In this document: positions 33,834 through 43,964 of the stretch, one piece after another | Position numbering within the stretch: the stretch's first letter is position 1 | How the letters are laid out: the number at the start of each line of letters is the position of its first letter | Assembly (NCBI GenBank): GCA_013151635.1 | Contig: JAADHV010000054.1 | Span: 40,272-104,271 of the forward strand | DNA from: Deltaproteobacteria bacterium | GTDB lineage: Bacteria; Desulfobacterota; Desulfobacteria; Desulfobacterales; Desulfobacteraceae | DNA: 64,000 nucleotides | Direction: 5' to 3' | Translations under genes and position numbers: made by a program | The notes under the pieces: model-generated | Database searches by the model: none | Told to the model about the DNA's origin: nothing | The model's input: only the letters and a program-made list of their open reading frames with translations

Positions 33834-35521
33834 TTTTTAATCTCCTGTAATGTATCTTTAAAAACGGCCCCGTTGCCGGCTGAGCTAACCATCCCGGCAT
33901 ACCTTGCCATATATCCTGTTTTAATTTTAGGCCCGGGTTTTTCCCATTTGGAAAACCTGTCGGCAATTTCATCTTCGGAAACCAGAAGTTCGATTTGTTT
34001 GCCTGGAATATCTATTTTGATCAAATCATTTTCTTTAACAATTGCAATAAGTCCGCCCTGGGCCGCCTCAGGGGAAATGTGTCCTATGGAAGCCCCCTTG
34101 GTTCCGCCGGAAAACCTGCCGTCGGTTATAAGGGCCACGCTTGCATCAAGCCCCATGCCGGCTATGGCTGATGTGGGGGTCAGCATCTCACGCATGCCGG
34201 GACCGCCTGCCGGGCCTTCATACCGGATGACAATGACATCCCCTTTATTGATTTGATTGTCGAGAATTGCCTTTGTTGCTTCTTCTTCTGAATCAAATAC
34301 CCGGGCCGGGCCCTGATGGCAGAGCATTTTTTCAAGAACGGCAGACTGTTTGACAACACAGCCTTCTTTTGCAAGGTTGCCAAAGAGTATGGCTAATCCG
34401 CCTTCCTTATGGTAGGGATTATTAACAGGCCGTATTACCTGCCGGTCCTTTTTAATAATAGTTTCAAGGTTTTGTCCCACTGTTTTTCCTGTGGCGGTTA
34501 TACAGTCCGGATTGAGCATGTCGTGGTCAAAAAGCTCCTTCATGACAGCCGGAATACCACCGGCAAAATTCAAATCTTCGATATGGTCTTCGCCTCCAGG
34601 GCTTAAAGAACACAGGTGCGGGGTCTTTTCGCTGATTTCATTGATTAAATTAAGGTCAATATCAACGCATGCTTCATTGGCAACAGCTTTTAAATGGAGC
34701 ACTGTATTGGTTGAGCATCCAAGGGCCATGTCAACCACAAGAGCGTTCATAAAGGCATCTTTGGTCAGAATTTTATCAGGGGAAATATTATTATTTAATA
34801 AATGCATTATCATAATTCCGGTTTCCTTGGCCAGCCTGATTCGCTCAGACATGGGTTCAGGGATGGTTCCGTTTCCCGGAAGGGCCATTCCAATTGCTTC
34901 TGTCAGGCAGTTCATTGAGTTGGCCGTAAACATGCCGGCACATGAACCGCAGGTGGGACAGGCTGCATTTTCGATTTCAAGAAGCTGTTCTTTTGTTATT
35001 TTCCCGGACTGCACAGCCCCGACAGCTTCAAACACTGTGACAAGATCAATTTTTTTATTTTTATCATCCGGGTGCCTGCCTGAAAGCATGGGTCCGCCAC
35101 TGATAAATATGGCCGGGATATTCAATCTTGCCGCTGCCATCAGCATACCGGGAATTATTTTATCGCAATTTGGCACCATGACAATGGCATCAAATGGATG
35201 GGCCGTGGCTGTGACTTCAATGGAGTCGGCAATAAGTTCACGGGAGGCTAAAGAAAAGTGCATGCCTCTGTGGTTCATGGCAATACCGTCACATACCCCG
35301 ATAGTGGAAAATTCCATGGGGGTCCCGCCAGCCATTCTGATTCCGGATTTAACGGCTTTGACAATATTGTCAAGGTGCATGTGCCCTGGGATTAACTCAT
35401 TGGCTGAGTTAGCAATGCCGATATGGGGCTGGGCAATTTCCCTGTCTGTATACCCCATGGCCTTTAAAAGACTCCTGTGGGGTGCCCTGGCGATCCCTTT
35501 TGTTGCAATGTGGCTTCTCAT
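33830..35521 (-). CDS. ilvD: dihydroxy-acid dehydratase
   Basis: The 563-residue Fe-S enzyme has the cluster cysteines in [17 protein letters not shown] and NCLTEAIG, and the conserved [20 protein letters not shown] start. The stretch [20 protein letters not shown] near the C-terminus is the substrate/Mg region. It is the first structural gene after the attenuator, with GGAGG before the ATG. The operon lacks ilvC, which must be elsewhere. Confidence 0.97.
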   Translation of the reverse strand: MRSHIATKGIARAPHRSLLKAMGYTDREIAQPHIGIANSANELIPGHMHLDNIVKAVKSGIRMAGGTPMEFSTIGVCDGIAMNHRGMHFSLASRELIADSIEVTATAHPFDAIVMVPNCDKIIPGMLMAAARLNIPAIFISGGPMLSGRHPDDKNKKIDLVTVFEAVGAVQSGKITKEQLLEIENAACPTCGSCAGMFTANSMNCLTEAIGMALPGNGTIPEPMSERIRLAKETGIMIMHLLNNNISPDKILTKDAFMNALVVDMALGCSTNTVLHLKAVANEACVDIDLNLINEISEKTPHLCSLSPGGEDHIEDLNFAGGIPAVMKELFDHDMLNPDCITATGKTVGQNLETIIKKDRQVIRPVNNPYHKEGGLAILFGNLAKEGCVVKQSAVLEKMLCHQGPARVFDSEEEATKAILDNQINKGDVIVIRYEGPAGGPGMREMLTPTSAIAGMGLDASVALITDGRFSGGTKGASIGHISPEAAQGGLIAIVKENDLIKIDIPGKQIELLVSEDEIADRFSKWEKPGPKIKTGYMARYAGMVSSAGNGAVFKDTLQEIKK

Positions 35522-35540
35522 GTTTTTTGCCTCCAGACTG

Positions 35541-35580
35541 AAAAAGCCGCTATCTGCCCTTTTGGGGCTGATAACGGCTT
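35541..35580 (-). terminator. attenuator terminator of the ilv operon
   Basis: On the minus strand AAGCCGTTATC-AGCCC pairs with GGGC-AGATAGCGGCTT around an AAAA loop, with one mismatch and one wobble, followed by five Ts. It begins 27 nt after the stop of the leader peptide and ends about 20 nt before the ilvD ATG. Such a site inside the leader of a biosynthetic operon is a regulated terminator. Confidence 0.85.
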
Positions 35581-35602
35581 TTAAAATTAATTTAAAGTTT
35601 AT

Positions 35603-35646
35603 GCCACTAAGAGCCCCTTCGCCTGGAGGCGCTGATAATGGCCTCC
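35603..35646 (-). promoter_or_regulatory. pause and antiterminator segments of the ilv attenuator
   Basis: GGAGGC (35646-35641) pairs with GCCTCC (35630-35625), a small hairpin inside the leader-peptide frame. Downstream GGGGCT (35617-35612) can pair with AGCCCC of the terminator's 5' arm (35569-35564), and TGGC (35606-35603) with GCCG (35578-35575). This antiterminator would prevent the terminator when ribosomes stall on the Ile/Leu/Val codons. Confidence 0.65.
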
Positions 35647-35690
35647 ACGATAATAAGGACTAGTAGTATGCTGATAATATTTATGCTCAT
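35607..35690 (-). CDS. branched-chain amino-acid leader peptide (27 aa)
   Basis: The short frame starts ATG AGC ATA AAT and ends TAG. It encodes 27 residues, of which 8 are Ile, 3 Leu and 2 Val, clustered as [17 protein letters not shown], with a basic tail SASRRRGS. This composition, just upstream of a terminator and ilvD, is that of a classical ilv leader peptide. The peptide itself has no function. Translation speed over the Ile/Leu/Val codons should decide whether the terminator forms. Too short for ordinary gene calling. Confidence 0.88.
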   Translation of the reverse strand: MSINIISILLVLIIVEAIISASRRRGS

Positions 35691-35717
35691 AATTTTTTTA
35701 CTCTACTTAAATAATAT

Positions 35718-35746
35718 TTATTATATATAAATTTTATGAAAGTCAA
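35718..35746 (-). promoter_or_regulatory. sigma-70 promoter of the ilv operon
   Basis: On the minus strand TTGACT (35746-35741) is followed after 15 nt by TATAAT (35725-35720) or after 17 nt by TAATAA. Transcription would begin near 35712, about 20 nt before the leader-peptide ATG. Confidence 0.6.
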
Positions 35747-35805
35747 GTAAAAAAAATAAGTCCAATAAAATTTTAGTATTTGTACCTTGTATTCGCCTGA
35801 TACTT

Positions 35806-38800
35806 ATGTTACGAAAAATTATGAGAAAGAAAACCGGTTTTATCAAACTTATCCAGTTATGGGGAATTATCCTTTTAACGGCCATTGGCGCCAGCATAAT
35901 TATCCTTGATATTGTTATGTCCTGGCATGATTTTAACCACAGGGCCGATCAGATGCGCAAAGATTATGTTTCACTTCAAAAGCAGATTATCAAACGTGAA
36001 GTTGATAGTGTTGTTGCCATGATTAATTATAAAAGGACACAAAGCGAAGCAATCGCAAAAACAAAAATAAGAGCAAGGGATTATGAAGCTTACTCCATTG
36101 CTCAAAATATTTACAGACAGAACAAAAGGGATAAAACCGCAAGTGAAATTCAAAAAATGATCCTTGACGCTTTAAGAGCCATCCGGTTTGAAAATGGGGA
36201 CGGTTATTATTTTATTACCCGGTTAAATGGTCTTGAAATACTCTTTTCCGATAAGCCTGAACTGGAAGGAACCAACCTTCTGAATATGCAGGACACCCGC
36301 GGGCAATATGTTATCCGGGATCTGATTAAAATTGTGAAGCTTTCAAAAGAAGGGTTTTACCAGTATCATTGGTCAAAACCCGGGATGAAAGGCAATGATT
36401 TTAAAAAAATATCTTTTGTCAAGCTTTTTGAACCATATGGCTGGTTTATAGGAACAGGCCTTTATACGGATGATGTTGAGCTCCGGATAAAAAAAGACCT
36501 GCTTTTGACCATAAGCAGGATCCGGTTTGGAAAAGAAGGATATATTTTTATTAATCGTTTGAACGGGGATGCTCTGGTATCAAATGGAAAACTTTTTGAC
36601 GGGACAAAAAAACTGTGGGAAGTATTTAATAAAAATCCTGGAAAAATGAAAAATATTTTTAAAAAAGAATACAATGCCGCCTTAAAACCGGGAGGTGATT
36701 ATATTTATTATTCATTTATTAAGTTGAATGATCCTAAAAGCGAATCGTCAAAAGTCTCTTTTATCCATGGGATTCCCGGCACGCAATACCTTGTGGGGGC
36801 CGGCGTTTACCTGGATGATATTGAAAAAGATATTGCAGCCATGCAAATAAAATTAAATGATGATATCAAGGAAAAGGCGATTCTTTTTATACTGATTGTT
36901 ATTGGGATTACAGGTCTTTTCCTGGTAATATTTGACAGCCTTACCAGTAAACTTAAAAATGATTTCAACTTGTTTGTTTCATTTTTCAAGAAAGCTTCTA
37001 ATTCAGATGAAAAAATCAACCTTGATCATGTCCAATTCAGTGAACTTGACCGGATGGCAAGAAATGCCAACAAGATGCTTGCGGACAAGGCTGGTGCAAA
37101 AAAAGCCCTTGTACATGAAAAAGAACGGCTTTTAACCACCATACATTCCATTGGCGATGCTGTTATTACAACCGATTGCAAAGGCAGGGTGGAACTTTTG
37201 AATGTTGTGGCAGAAACCCTGACAGGCTTTAAATCTGAAAAAGCACTTGGGAAACCGCTTATTGATATATTCAATATTTTTAACGCAAAAACAAAACTGC
37301 CTGCCTCCAACCCTGTTGATGAGGTCCTTAAAAAAGGAAAAATTGTCGGTCTTGCCAATCATACCATGCTTTTGTCAAAAGACGGCTCAAAATACCAGAT
37401 AGCTGACTCAGCAGCACCCATCAGGGATGTTAACGGTAAAATTACAGGTGTTGTCCTGGTATTCCGGGATGTAACACAGGAATACCGGATGCGGCAGGCC
37501 CTGGTGCAAAGCGAGGCAAATTTACGCTCTATATTTGAGGCAGCTAAAAACGTGGCCTTTATAAAAATTGATTGTAATGGGGGAGGCTCAAAAATTATTG
37601 GATTCAGCCCCGGGGCGGAAAATATTTTCGGTTATAAATCAGAAGAAGTTATGGGCAGGCAGGCTTCAATTTTTCACTTGCCGGATGATGTGGAAAAATT
37701 TTCTGAAATTATGGGAAAAATGAATGAAAACAAAAAAAGCATTAGTGGAGAATCCGTTCTTGTAAGAAAATCAGGTGAAACATTTCCTGCTCTTTTTACA
37801 ACCCACCCGGTGTTTAAGGATGGGGAAATGACAGCAAATGTCAGGGTGTACATAGACATTACTGAGCGTAAGAAGGCGGAAGAACGTTTCAGGCTGACAG
37901 CGGATGTTACAACTGATCTTATCTATGAATGGGATGTTGCAACAGATTGCCTTGAATGGTTTGGAGACATAGATGGGGTCCTGGGTTACAGGCCGGGTGA
38001 AATCCCCAGAACCATTGAAGGGTGGGCAAGCTTGATTCATCCGGACGACCTTGCAAAGCTTTCTGATTCATTGGAACGTCATCGGAAATCAACAAAATCC
38101 ATCAGTGAAGAGTACAGGGTCCGAAAACAGGACGGGTCATGGGTGTGCTGGTCTGACAAGGGAACCCCCATACTGAATAATAATGGTGAACCTGTAAAAT
38201 GGATCGGGGGCTGTGAGGATATTACAGAACAAAAAAGGGTTCTGGAAGAACTGCAGAAGATAGAGAAGCTCAAAAGCGTAGGTACCATGGCAGGGGGTAT
38301 TGCCCATGATTTTAATAATATCCTGACAGGGATATATGGGAATATTTCAATGGGGAAAGCAGAGCTTTCAAAAGACCACCCTTGTTTCAAATTTATTGAA
38401 GAAGCTGAAAAATCCATGACCAGGGCAACTCTTTTGACAAAACAATTACTGACTTTTGCAAAGGGCGGTTCCCCGGTAAAAGAGGATGTAAGTATTGCAA
38501 CGCTTGTAAGGGATGTTGTCGGGTTTGATCTTTCTGGCAGCAATGTAAAGCCTGTTTTTGATGAAGCAGAAGATTTATGGATGGCTGATGTGGACAAAGG
38601 GCAAATACAGCAGGTCTTTTCCAATCTTACAATAAATGCAGACCAGGCAATGCCTGATGGCGGCCATTTATCCATAAAGTTTGAGAATGAGGAAATCTTT
38701 ACGGAATCATTGCTGCCCGGACTTGCCAAGGGGAGGTATGTCAAGATTACCGTAAAGGATGAAGGAACCGGTATAGATCGAAAGTACATAGACCGGATAT

Positions 38801-39384
38801 TTGACCCGTATTTCAGCACAAAGCAGGCTGGCAGCGGCCTGGGGCTTGCCATAACCCATTCAATTTTAACGAAACACGGCGGCCTTATCTCGGTAAGTAC
38901 GCAACTTGGCGAAGGAACAAGTTTTACTGTTTACCTGCCTGCTTCCGGCCCGCAGGAGTTTCAAAGACAAAAACAGGCAATGACCGGGCCTCTGGCAGGG
39001 AAGCAGACCGAAAAAATACTTGTAATGGATGATGAAGATGCAATCTGCAAAGTTGCCTCAAAAATGCTTGAAAAAATGGGATTTTCAGCAGAAACCGCAC
39101 CTGACGGTGAAAAAGCAATAGAAATGTATAAACACTCAATGGACTCAGGAAAGGGTTTTGACCTTGTTCTTATGGATCTGACTATCCCCGGCGGAATGGG
39201 GGGCAAAAGGGCGGTTAGAAAAATCCTTGCCATTGATCCCAAAGCAAAAGTGATCGTTTCCAGCGGGTATGCCGATGATCCTGTTATGTCCAGTTTTGCT
39301 GAATATGGTTTCCAGGGCATTATCACAAAACCATACACCATGAGCAATCTTGAAAGAGTATTGACCATGGTTTTGAAAAAATAA
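35806..39384 (+). CDS. hybrid sensor kinase with double Cache and multiple PAS domains
   Basis: This 1192-residue protein has TM1 at about 15-37 and two successive Cache-type periplasmic modules, seen as GYYFITRLNG...GWFIGTGLY and GYIFINRLNG...YLVGAGVY (about 45-345). TM2 lies at about 352-372, and at least three PAS domains with PAC ends follow (about 440-800). The HisKA box has His-834 in GIAHDFNNIL. The HATPase domain has DEGTGID and GSGLGLAI, and the C-terminal receiver has Asp-1124 (LMDLTIPGG). An ATG 15 nt downstream is an equally plausible start, and neither has a strong ribosome site. It may detect a small organic ligand, but the target is unknown. Confidence 0.92.
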   Translation: MLRKIMRKKTGFIKLIQLWGIILLTAIGASIIILDIVMSWHDFNHRADQMRKDYVSLQKQIIKREVDSVVAMINYKRTQSEAIAKTKIRARDYEAYSIAQNIYRQNKRDKTASEIQKMILDALRAIRFENGDGYYFITRLNGLEILFSDKPELEGTNLLNMQDTRGQYVIRDLIKIVKLSKEGFYQYHWSKPGMKGNDFKKISFVKLFEPYGWFIGTGLYTDDVELRIKKDLLLTISRIRFGKEGYIFINRLNGDALVSNGKLFDGTKKLWEVFNKNPGKMKNIFKKEYNAALKPGGDYIYYSFIKLNDPKSESSKVSFIHGIPGTQYLVGAGVYLDDIEKDIAAMQIKLNDDIKEKAILFILIVIGITGLFLVIFDSLTSKLKNDFNLFVSFFKKASNSDEKINLDHVQFSELDRMARNANKMLADKAGAKKALVHEKERLLTTIHSIGDAVITTDCKGRVELLNVVAETLTGFKSEKALGKPLIDIFNIFNAKTKLPASNPVDEVLKKGKIVGLANHTMLLSKDGSKYQIADSAAPIRDVNGKITGVVLVFRDVTQEYRMRQALVQSEANLRSIFEAAKNVAFIKIDCNGGGSKIIGFSPGAENIFGYKSEEVMGRQASIFHLPDDVEKFSEIMGKMNENKKSISGESVLVRKSGETFPALFTTHPVFKDGEMTANVRVYIDITERKKAEERFRLTADVTTDLIYEWDVATDCLEWFGDIDGVLGYRPGEIPRTIEGWASLIHPDDLAKLSDSLERHRKSTKSISEEYRVRKQDGSWVCWSDKGTPILNNNGEPVKWIGGCEDITEQKRVLEELQKIEKLKSVGTMAGGIAHDFNNILTGIYGNISMGKAELSKDHPCFKFIEEAEKSMTRATLLTKQLLTFAKGGSPVKEDVSIATLVRDVVGFDLSGSNVKPVFDEAEDLWMADVDKGQIQQVFSNLTINADQAMPDGGHLSIKFENEEIFTESLLPGLAKGRYVKITVKDEGTGIDRKYIDRIFDPYFSTKQAGSGLGLAITHSILTKHGGLISVSTQLGEGTSFTVYLPASGPQEFQRQKQAMTGPLAGKQTEKILVMDDEDAICKVASKMLEKMGFSAETAPDGEKAIEMYKHSMDSGKGFDLVLMDLTIPGGMGGKRAVRKILAIDPKAKVIVSSGYADDPVMSSFAEYGFQGIITKPYTMSNLERVLTMVLKK

Positions 39385-39393
39385 TTACGCAAG

Positions 39394-39423
39394 TTGACAA
39401 CCTGTAGAAGGTTTCTATATAAT
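39394..39423 (+). promoter_or_regulatory. strong sigma-70 promoter directly before a hybrid kinase gene
   Basis: TTGACA (39394-39399) and TATAAT (39418-39423) are both perfect, separated by 18 nt. The expected start site is at about 39430, that is, at the ATG (39431) or just before the second ATG (39437), so the mRNA would be nearly leaderless. Confidence 0.7.
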
Positions 39424-39430
39424 TCAGGTT

Positions 39431-41998
39431 ATGTCAATGCATGGTTCCAACAATCTAAAAGCTTTTTCTTTTTTCTTTTCAGGATTAATTATAATCCAGG
39501 CTGGTTTGTTTTTTAAACTTGGGGCTTTGTCCCTGGTCGCTTTAAGCTGCCTTATCCTTTTGATAATAGCGGGTAATATATATTTTTCAAAAGGGAAAGA
39601 TAATAAGCTCCAGGGCCATATACTGAATATTTGCTTTTTGGTTTATCTTGCATTCCTTTGTTTTAAAACAGGAGGATTTTACAGTATTTCCATGCTTCTG
39701 TTGTTTTTTGTACCCTTGCTGGTAACTGTGTTTTCCAATAGAAGACATAGATTTTTTTATCTTTTGCTGGCTTTGCTGGTTTTCTTTTCTTTTTATTTTG
39801 AACAAAGACTGAATTTAAGATTTTTTGTTGCTGAACGGATAATTAATATCAGCATTTACAGGTTTTATAATCTTTCAGCTATTTTAGGCTTTTTTTGCAC
39901 AATGGTTTTAGTCTATGCAAAAGCAAGTGATCAAAACCTTATGCTGCTTACAAAATCCCGGCAGGAGAAAAGGCAGATTGAAGAAAACGCCGGGCGGGCC
40001 ATGAAAATCAAAGATGAATTTTTAGCAAACATGAGCCATGAAATCAGAAATCCCATGAATGGTATTATCGGGATGATGCATGTCCTGCTTGATTCTGGCC
40101 TTGATGAAGAACAAAAAAGATATTCTAATATTGTTTATAGCAGTGCAAGGGCATTATTGACCATTGTAAATGATATACTTGATCTGTCAAAAATTGAAGC
40201 AGGTAAGCTTGAACTGGATGAAAGAAGCTTTGATCTTGATATTGCCATAAAAGATATTGTATCCCTGCCGGAACTCCAGGCAAGGCAAAAAGGGATTGAT
40301 TTTTCATATTCCATCAGCCCTGATGTTCCATGCCTCTTAAAAGGGGATATCGGCAGGATCCGACAGGTTATTAACAACCTTACCGGGAATGCCATAAAGT
40401 TCACGGATTCCGGCGAGGTAACATTAAATGTTACCCTGAAATCAGAAGATGACAATTTTGCGACCCTTTATTTTGCCGTGGAAGACACCGGAATTGGAAT
40501 CAAGGAAAACCAGCTGGAAACTCTTTTTAAATCCTTTACCCAGGCGGATCTGTCCATAACTAAAAAATACGGGGGCACAGGGTTGGGGCTGGCCATATCA
40601 AAGCTGCTGGTTGAAAAGATGGGTGGAAAAATAGGGGCTGACAGCATTGACATGATAGGCTCCACATTCTTTTTTACCCTGCCTTTAAAGAAACAGTCTG
40701 AAAAAGAAAAAAACTTTGATATTTTTACTGGTGCTGTTGATGACTATAAGGTTCTTGTTTTAAGTGACGGGCCATCCCTGGGGATTAATTTTGAGAAAAA
40801 CCTGAATGCCTTGAAAATAGATTACGACCAGGCTTTTGATGAAACAGAAGCCATGGAAATGCTGAAATGGGCCTGTGATGAAAAAAAACCCTTTCACGTT
40901 GTGATCATGGAAGCAAAAGAGAGTGATTCAGCAGCGGAAAACCTTGGGAAAAAAATCAGGAGGGATAATGTCTGCAAGCATACAAAAATGATATTAATGA
41001 CGTCCATCGGGAAAAAAGGAGATGCGAGAAAGTTTGAAGAAATCGGGTTTTCAGCTTTCCTGAGTAAACCCGTGGAAAAAACACTTCTTATAGATTGCAT
41101 AAAGGCTGTATTATCCCGGCCTTATGATGAGGGGGTTGAAAATTTACCCATTATTACCCGGTACAGTATTATTGAAAATAAAAAACGCTCAAGGCAGATC
41201 CTGATAGTTGAAGACATGGAAACTAATCTTTTAACGGCAAAAGCTTTGATCGGAAAGCTGGGATATAAAACTAGCGGGGCGAGAAACGGGCTTGAGGCTG
41301 TTGAAAAACATAAGGAAAATCAATATGACCTGATTTTGATGGATTGCCAGATGCCTTTGATGGATGGGTTTGAAGCAACTCGCCGGATAAGGCAGAATGA
41401 GAAAACATTTAAAATGGATCATATTCCGATTATTGCAATGACTGGTAATGCATTTGAAAGTGACCGGGAAAAATGCTTTAAAGCCGGAATGGATGATTTT
41501 CTGGCAAAACCTGTTGAGCCTGATATTTTATCGCAAAAGATCAGTTCCAACCTGGCGAATAGTTTGCGGTCTGCAAAAGATCTTCCTGGATCATCACAAG
41601 ATGAACCGGAACAAATAAAAACCAGCACTAAGACATCGGTATCAGGTACATCCGGTGTGAATTCTGAAATCGATATATGTTTTAATAAGGATGAATTACT
41701 TAAAAGGTTTGGAGAAGATGAGGAGATTATAGAAGTTGTATTAGATTCTTTTTTTGAAGAAGCACCGGAATTAATAGAGAATATCAAGCATGCAATTGAT
41801 GAGAATGATGCAGAAGGTATCAGATCGAATTCACATGCATTAAAAGGTTCTGCTGCCAATGTCAATGCGGATCTATTAAAGAATGCTGCTTTGGCTCTGG
41901 AAACAGATGCAAAAAACCGGGAACCGGATTTGTTTCTTTTAAAGTTTAAAGCTCTTGAAAATGAATATAACAATTTTACCAGGGAAGCAAAGTTATGA
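39431..41998 (+). CDS. multi-step hybrid histidine kinase (membrane sensor, REC, REC, HPt)
   Basis: The 855-residue protein begins with about five or six transmembrane helices (about 8-165) and a short coiled coil. HisKA has His-203 ([13 protein letters not shown]), and HATPase has NAIKFT, DTGIGI and GTGLGLAI. The first receiver has Glu-494 in place of the phospho-acceptor Asp ([10 protein letters not shown]), so it is probably a pseudo-receiver. The second is normal with Asp-638 ([11 protein letters not shown]). A C-terminal HPt domain has His-802 ([10 protein letters not shown]). It overlaps the next gene by 4 nt. Confidence 0.93.
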   Translation: MSMHGSNNLKAFSFFFSGLIIIQAGLFFKLGALSLVALSCLILLIIAGNIYFSKGKDNKLQGHILNICFLVYLAFLCFKTGGFYSISMLLLFFVPLLVTVFSNRRHRFFYLLLALLVFFSFYFEQRLNLRFFVAERIINISIYRFYNLSAILGFFCTMVLVYAKASDQNLMLLTKSRQEKRQIEENAGRAMKIKDEFLANMSHEIRNPMNGIIGMMHVLLDSGLDEEQKRYSNIVYSSARALLTIVNDILDLSKIEAGKLELDERSFDLDIAIKDIVSLPELQARQKGIDFSYSISPDVPCLLKGDIGRIRQVINNLTGNAIKFTDSGEVTLNVTLKSEDDNFATLYFAVEDTGIGIKENQLETLFKSFTQADLSITKKYGGTGLGLAISKLLVEKMGGKIGADSIDMIGSTFFFTLPLKKQSEKEKNFDIFTGAVDDYKVLVLSDGPSLGINFEKNLNALKIDYDQAFDETEAMEMLKWACDEKKPFHVVIMEAKESDSAAENLGKKIRRDNVCKHTKMILMTSIGKKGDARKFEEIGFSAFLSKPVEKTLLIDCIKAVLSRPYDEGVENLPIITRYSIIENKKRSRQILIVEDMETNLLTAKALIGKLGYKTSGARNGLEAVEKHKENQYDLILMDCQMPLMDGFEATRRIRQNEKTFKMDHIPIIAMTGNAFESDREKCFKAGMDDFLAKPVEPDILSQKISSNLANSLRSAKDLPGSSQDEPEQIKTSTKTSVSGTSGVNSEIDICFNKDELLKRFGEDEEIIEVVLDSFFEEAPELIENIKHAIDENDAEGIRSNSHALKGSAANVNADLLKNAALALETDAKNREPDLFLLKFKALENEYNNFTREAKL

Positions 41999-43143
41999 TC
42001 AATATTGAGAACATGTCGATCCTTGTTGTTGATGATATGAAAAGCATGCGCCTGACCATTAGAAAGATGCTTAAGAATTTAGACATAGGAAAGAAACTGA
42101 GGTTTGCTGACAACGGGAAAGCAGGCCTTGAAATATTAAGGACCACCCAATGCGATATTGCCATTCTTGACTGGAATATGCCGGTTATGAACGGGATCGT
42201 AATGCTTGAGAAAATAAGGGATGATAAAGCGCTTAGAGATATGCCGGTTATTATGGTGACAGCGGAATCCGAACGGGACATCGTGTCTGAAGTTGCTGAA
42301 ACTGAAATTGACGGTTACCTTTTAAAGCCATTAACCCTGGGAGCTTTGGACCGGAAAATCAAAACCGTGGTCAACAAGGCCAATAATCCCGATCCTGCAA
42401 CCAGGCACAGAATTAAAGCAAGAGATCTTGAGGAAATGGAAGATTATGAAGCAGCCATAGAGCAGATTAGGATAGCATTGGCCCATAAACCATCTGCATC
42501 AAGGCTTCTTCGAAAATTAGGATTATTGCATTTCAAGATAAAGAAGAACGCTATTGCGGAAAAGTGCCTGCTAAAAGCTGTTTCTGTAAACAAACAGGAT
42601 ACAATTACAAGAGTATACCTTGCTGACTATTACCTTCGTAAAAACGAGCTTGAAAAGGCAGGCAGATATTGTCTTGAAATTTTATCTTTGAGCAACCGGT
42701 ATAATGAAAAGGCCTTTGACCTTGGTGAAAAATTGTTAAAAAAAGGTTCCAGGCGCCTGTCCCTTGATATTTTTTCAAAAGTCATCATCCGTTCGAAAAA
42801 ACAAAATGCCACACGGGAAAAAGTGATTGATACCTGCCTTGCCAATAACGAGGTTGAATACCCCAAAGCATTGCTTGAGCAGAGCATCAGGGAAAACCCT
42901 TCAAATTATGATATGATTTATAAAACAGGGCTGATCCACCAGGAGGCCGGGGACTGGGAAAAAGCATTAAAGTATTTTATTGATGTTGACCGCCATGTCA
43001 GGGGCCATATTGATGCAAAATTTCAAATCGCAAAAATTTATTATATGAATCGAAAAGTTCTTCAAGCAGACGACTATCTGAACCAGATATTAAGGATAGA
43101 CCCTAAAAATGAAGAAGCAATTGCCTTGAGAAGAGAAATATGA
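41995..43143 (+). CDS. response regulator with TPR output domain
   Basis: The 382-residue protein has a CheY-like receiver (Asp-59 in [12 protein letters not shown] in LKPLT) followed from about residue 140 by TPR repeats to the end ([35 protein letters not shown]). It has no DNA-binding or enzymatic domain, so the output is likely protein-protein contact. The ATGA overlap with the upstream kinase makes it the probable phosphate acceptor of that kinase's HPt. Confidence 0.93.
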   Translation: MINIENMSILVVDDMKSMRLTIRKMLKNLDIGKKLRFADNGKAGLEILRTTQCDIAILDWNMPVMNGIVMLEKIRDDKALRDMPVIMVTAESERDIVSEVAETEIDGYLLKPLTLGALDRKIKTVVNKANNPDPATRHRIKARDLEEMEDYEAAIEQIRIALAHKPSASRLLRKLGLLHFKIKKNAIAEKCLLKAVSVNKQDTITRVYLADYYLRKNELEKAGRYCLEILSLSNRYNEKAFDLGEKLLKKGSRRLSLDIFSKVIIRSKKQNATREKVIDTCLANNEVEYPKALLEQSIRENPSNYDMIYKTGLIHQEAGDWEKALKYFIDVDRHVRGHIDAKFQIAKIYYMNRKVLQADDYLNQILRIDPKNEEAIALRREI

Positions 43144-43189
43144 TCTGAAAATTTCCAGTCATGGCCTGGGCAGGAATGCAATTTTTTAA

Positions 43190-43948
43190 TCAAGCTGCCG
43201 ATACATGGTTAATGGATGAGGCCATAAACCCTGCGCCAAATCCATTATCAATATTCACCACGGCAATGTTGGAACTGCAGGAATTCAGCATTCCTAAAAG
43301 AGCTGCCATTCCTTTGAAACTAGTACCATATCCAATGCTTGTGGGAACGGCGATGACAGGTGCTTTGACCATCCCTGCCACGACACTTGGCAATGCACCT
43401 TCCATGCCTGCGACAACAATAATGACAGCAGCATTCATGATCTGTTCCTGGTGTGCAAAAAGGCGGTGGATGCCTGCAACCCCTACGTCAAAGATTGATT
43501 CAATCTTATTTCCCATGGCCCTGGCTGTCAGAAAAGCCTCTTTTGCCACCGGGATATCAGATGTGCCGGCAGAAATAACAAGGACTTTTCCCGTGCCTGT
43601 GATTTCAGGCTCTTTTTTCTGGATGCATAAGAACCTTGCATCTTCAAAATATTCTGCCTTTTGAAAGGCCTTTTTTACTTTTACAGCTTTTTTTTTTTCA
43701 AGGCGGGTAACAAGAATTGTATCTTCATGAACGATCATTTTTCCCATGATGCCTATGATTTGATCGCTTGTTTTTCCCTGTCCGAAAATTACTTCGGGAA
43801 ACCCCTTTCTTAAAGACCTGTGATGATCTATCTTGGCATAATCTATGTTTTCAAAAGAGATATGCTTAAGCCTGGTTTGGGCATCTTTAACAGATAAGGC
43901 TCCCTTGGCCACCCTGGATAGGATCTGGGTTAATTTGTCCTGGTTCAT
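43190..43948 (-). CDS. larB: nickel pincer cofactor biosynthesis protein LarB
   Basis: The 252-residue protein matches LarB, which carboxylates and hydrolyses NaAD to pyridinium-3,5-biscarboxylate mononucleotide. The C-terminal half has the AIR-carboxylase (PurE)-like fold: VISAGTSDIPVAKEA, VGVAGIHRLF, VVAGMEGALPSVVAGMVKAP and PTSIGYGTSFKG. The N-terminal helical part is the LarB-specific region. larC and larE are not in the window. The gene follows an actin-like gene by 16 nt. Confidence 0.93.
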   Translation of the reverse strand: MNQDKLTQILSRVAKGALSVKDAQTRLKHISFENIDYAKIDHHRSLRKGFPEVIFGQGKTSDQIIGIMGKMIVHEDTILVTRLEKKKAVKVKKAFQKAEYFEDARFLCIQKKEPEITGTGKVLVISAGTSDIPVAKEAFLTARAMGNKIESIFDVGVAGIHRLFAHQEQIMNAAVIIVVAGMEGALPSVVAGMVKAPVIAVPTSIGYGTSFKGMAALLGMLNSCSSNIAVVNIDNGFGAGFMASSINHVSAA

Positions 43949-43964
43949 GTCGTATGGTTTTTAA

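Noticed and set aside
34491..35663. Long rightward open frame (390 codons) opposite ilvD
   Set aside because: It is the antisense shadow of ilvD, with low-complexity hydrophobic composition and no ribosome site or homology. ilvD has clear motifs.
38079..38852. 257-codon leftward frame opposite the large hybrid kinase
   Set aside because: Antisense to the HisKA/HATPase coding region. Serine/proline-rich shadow composition.
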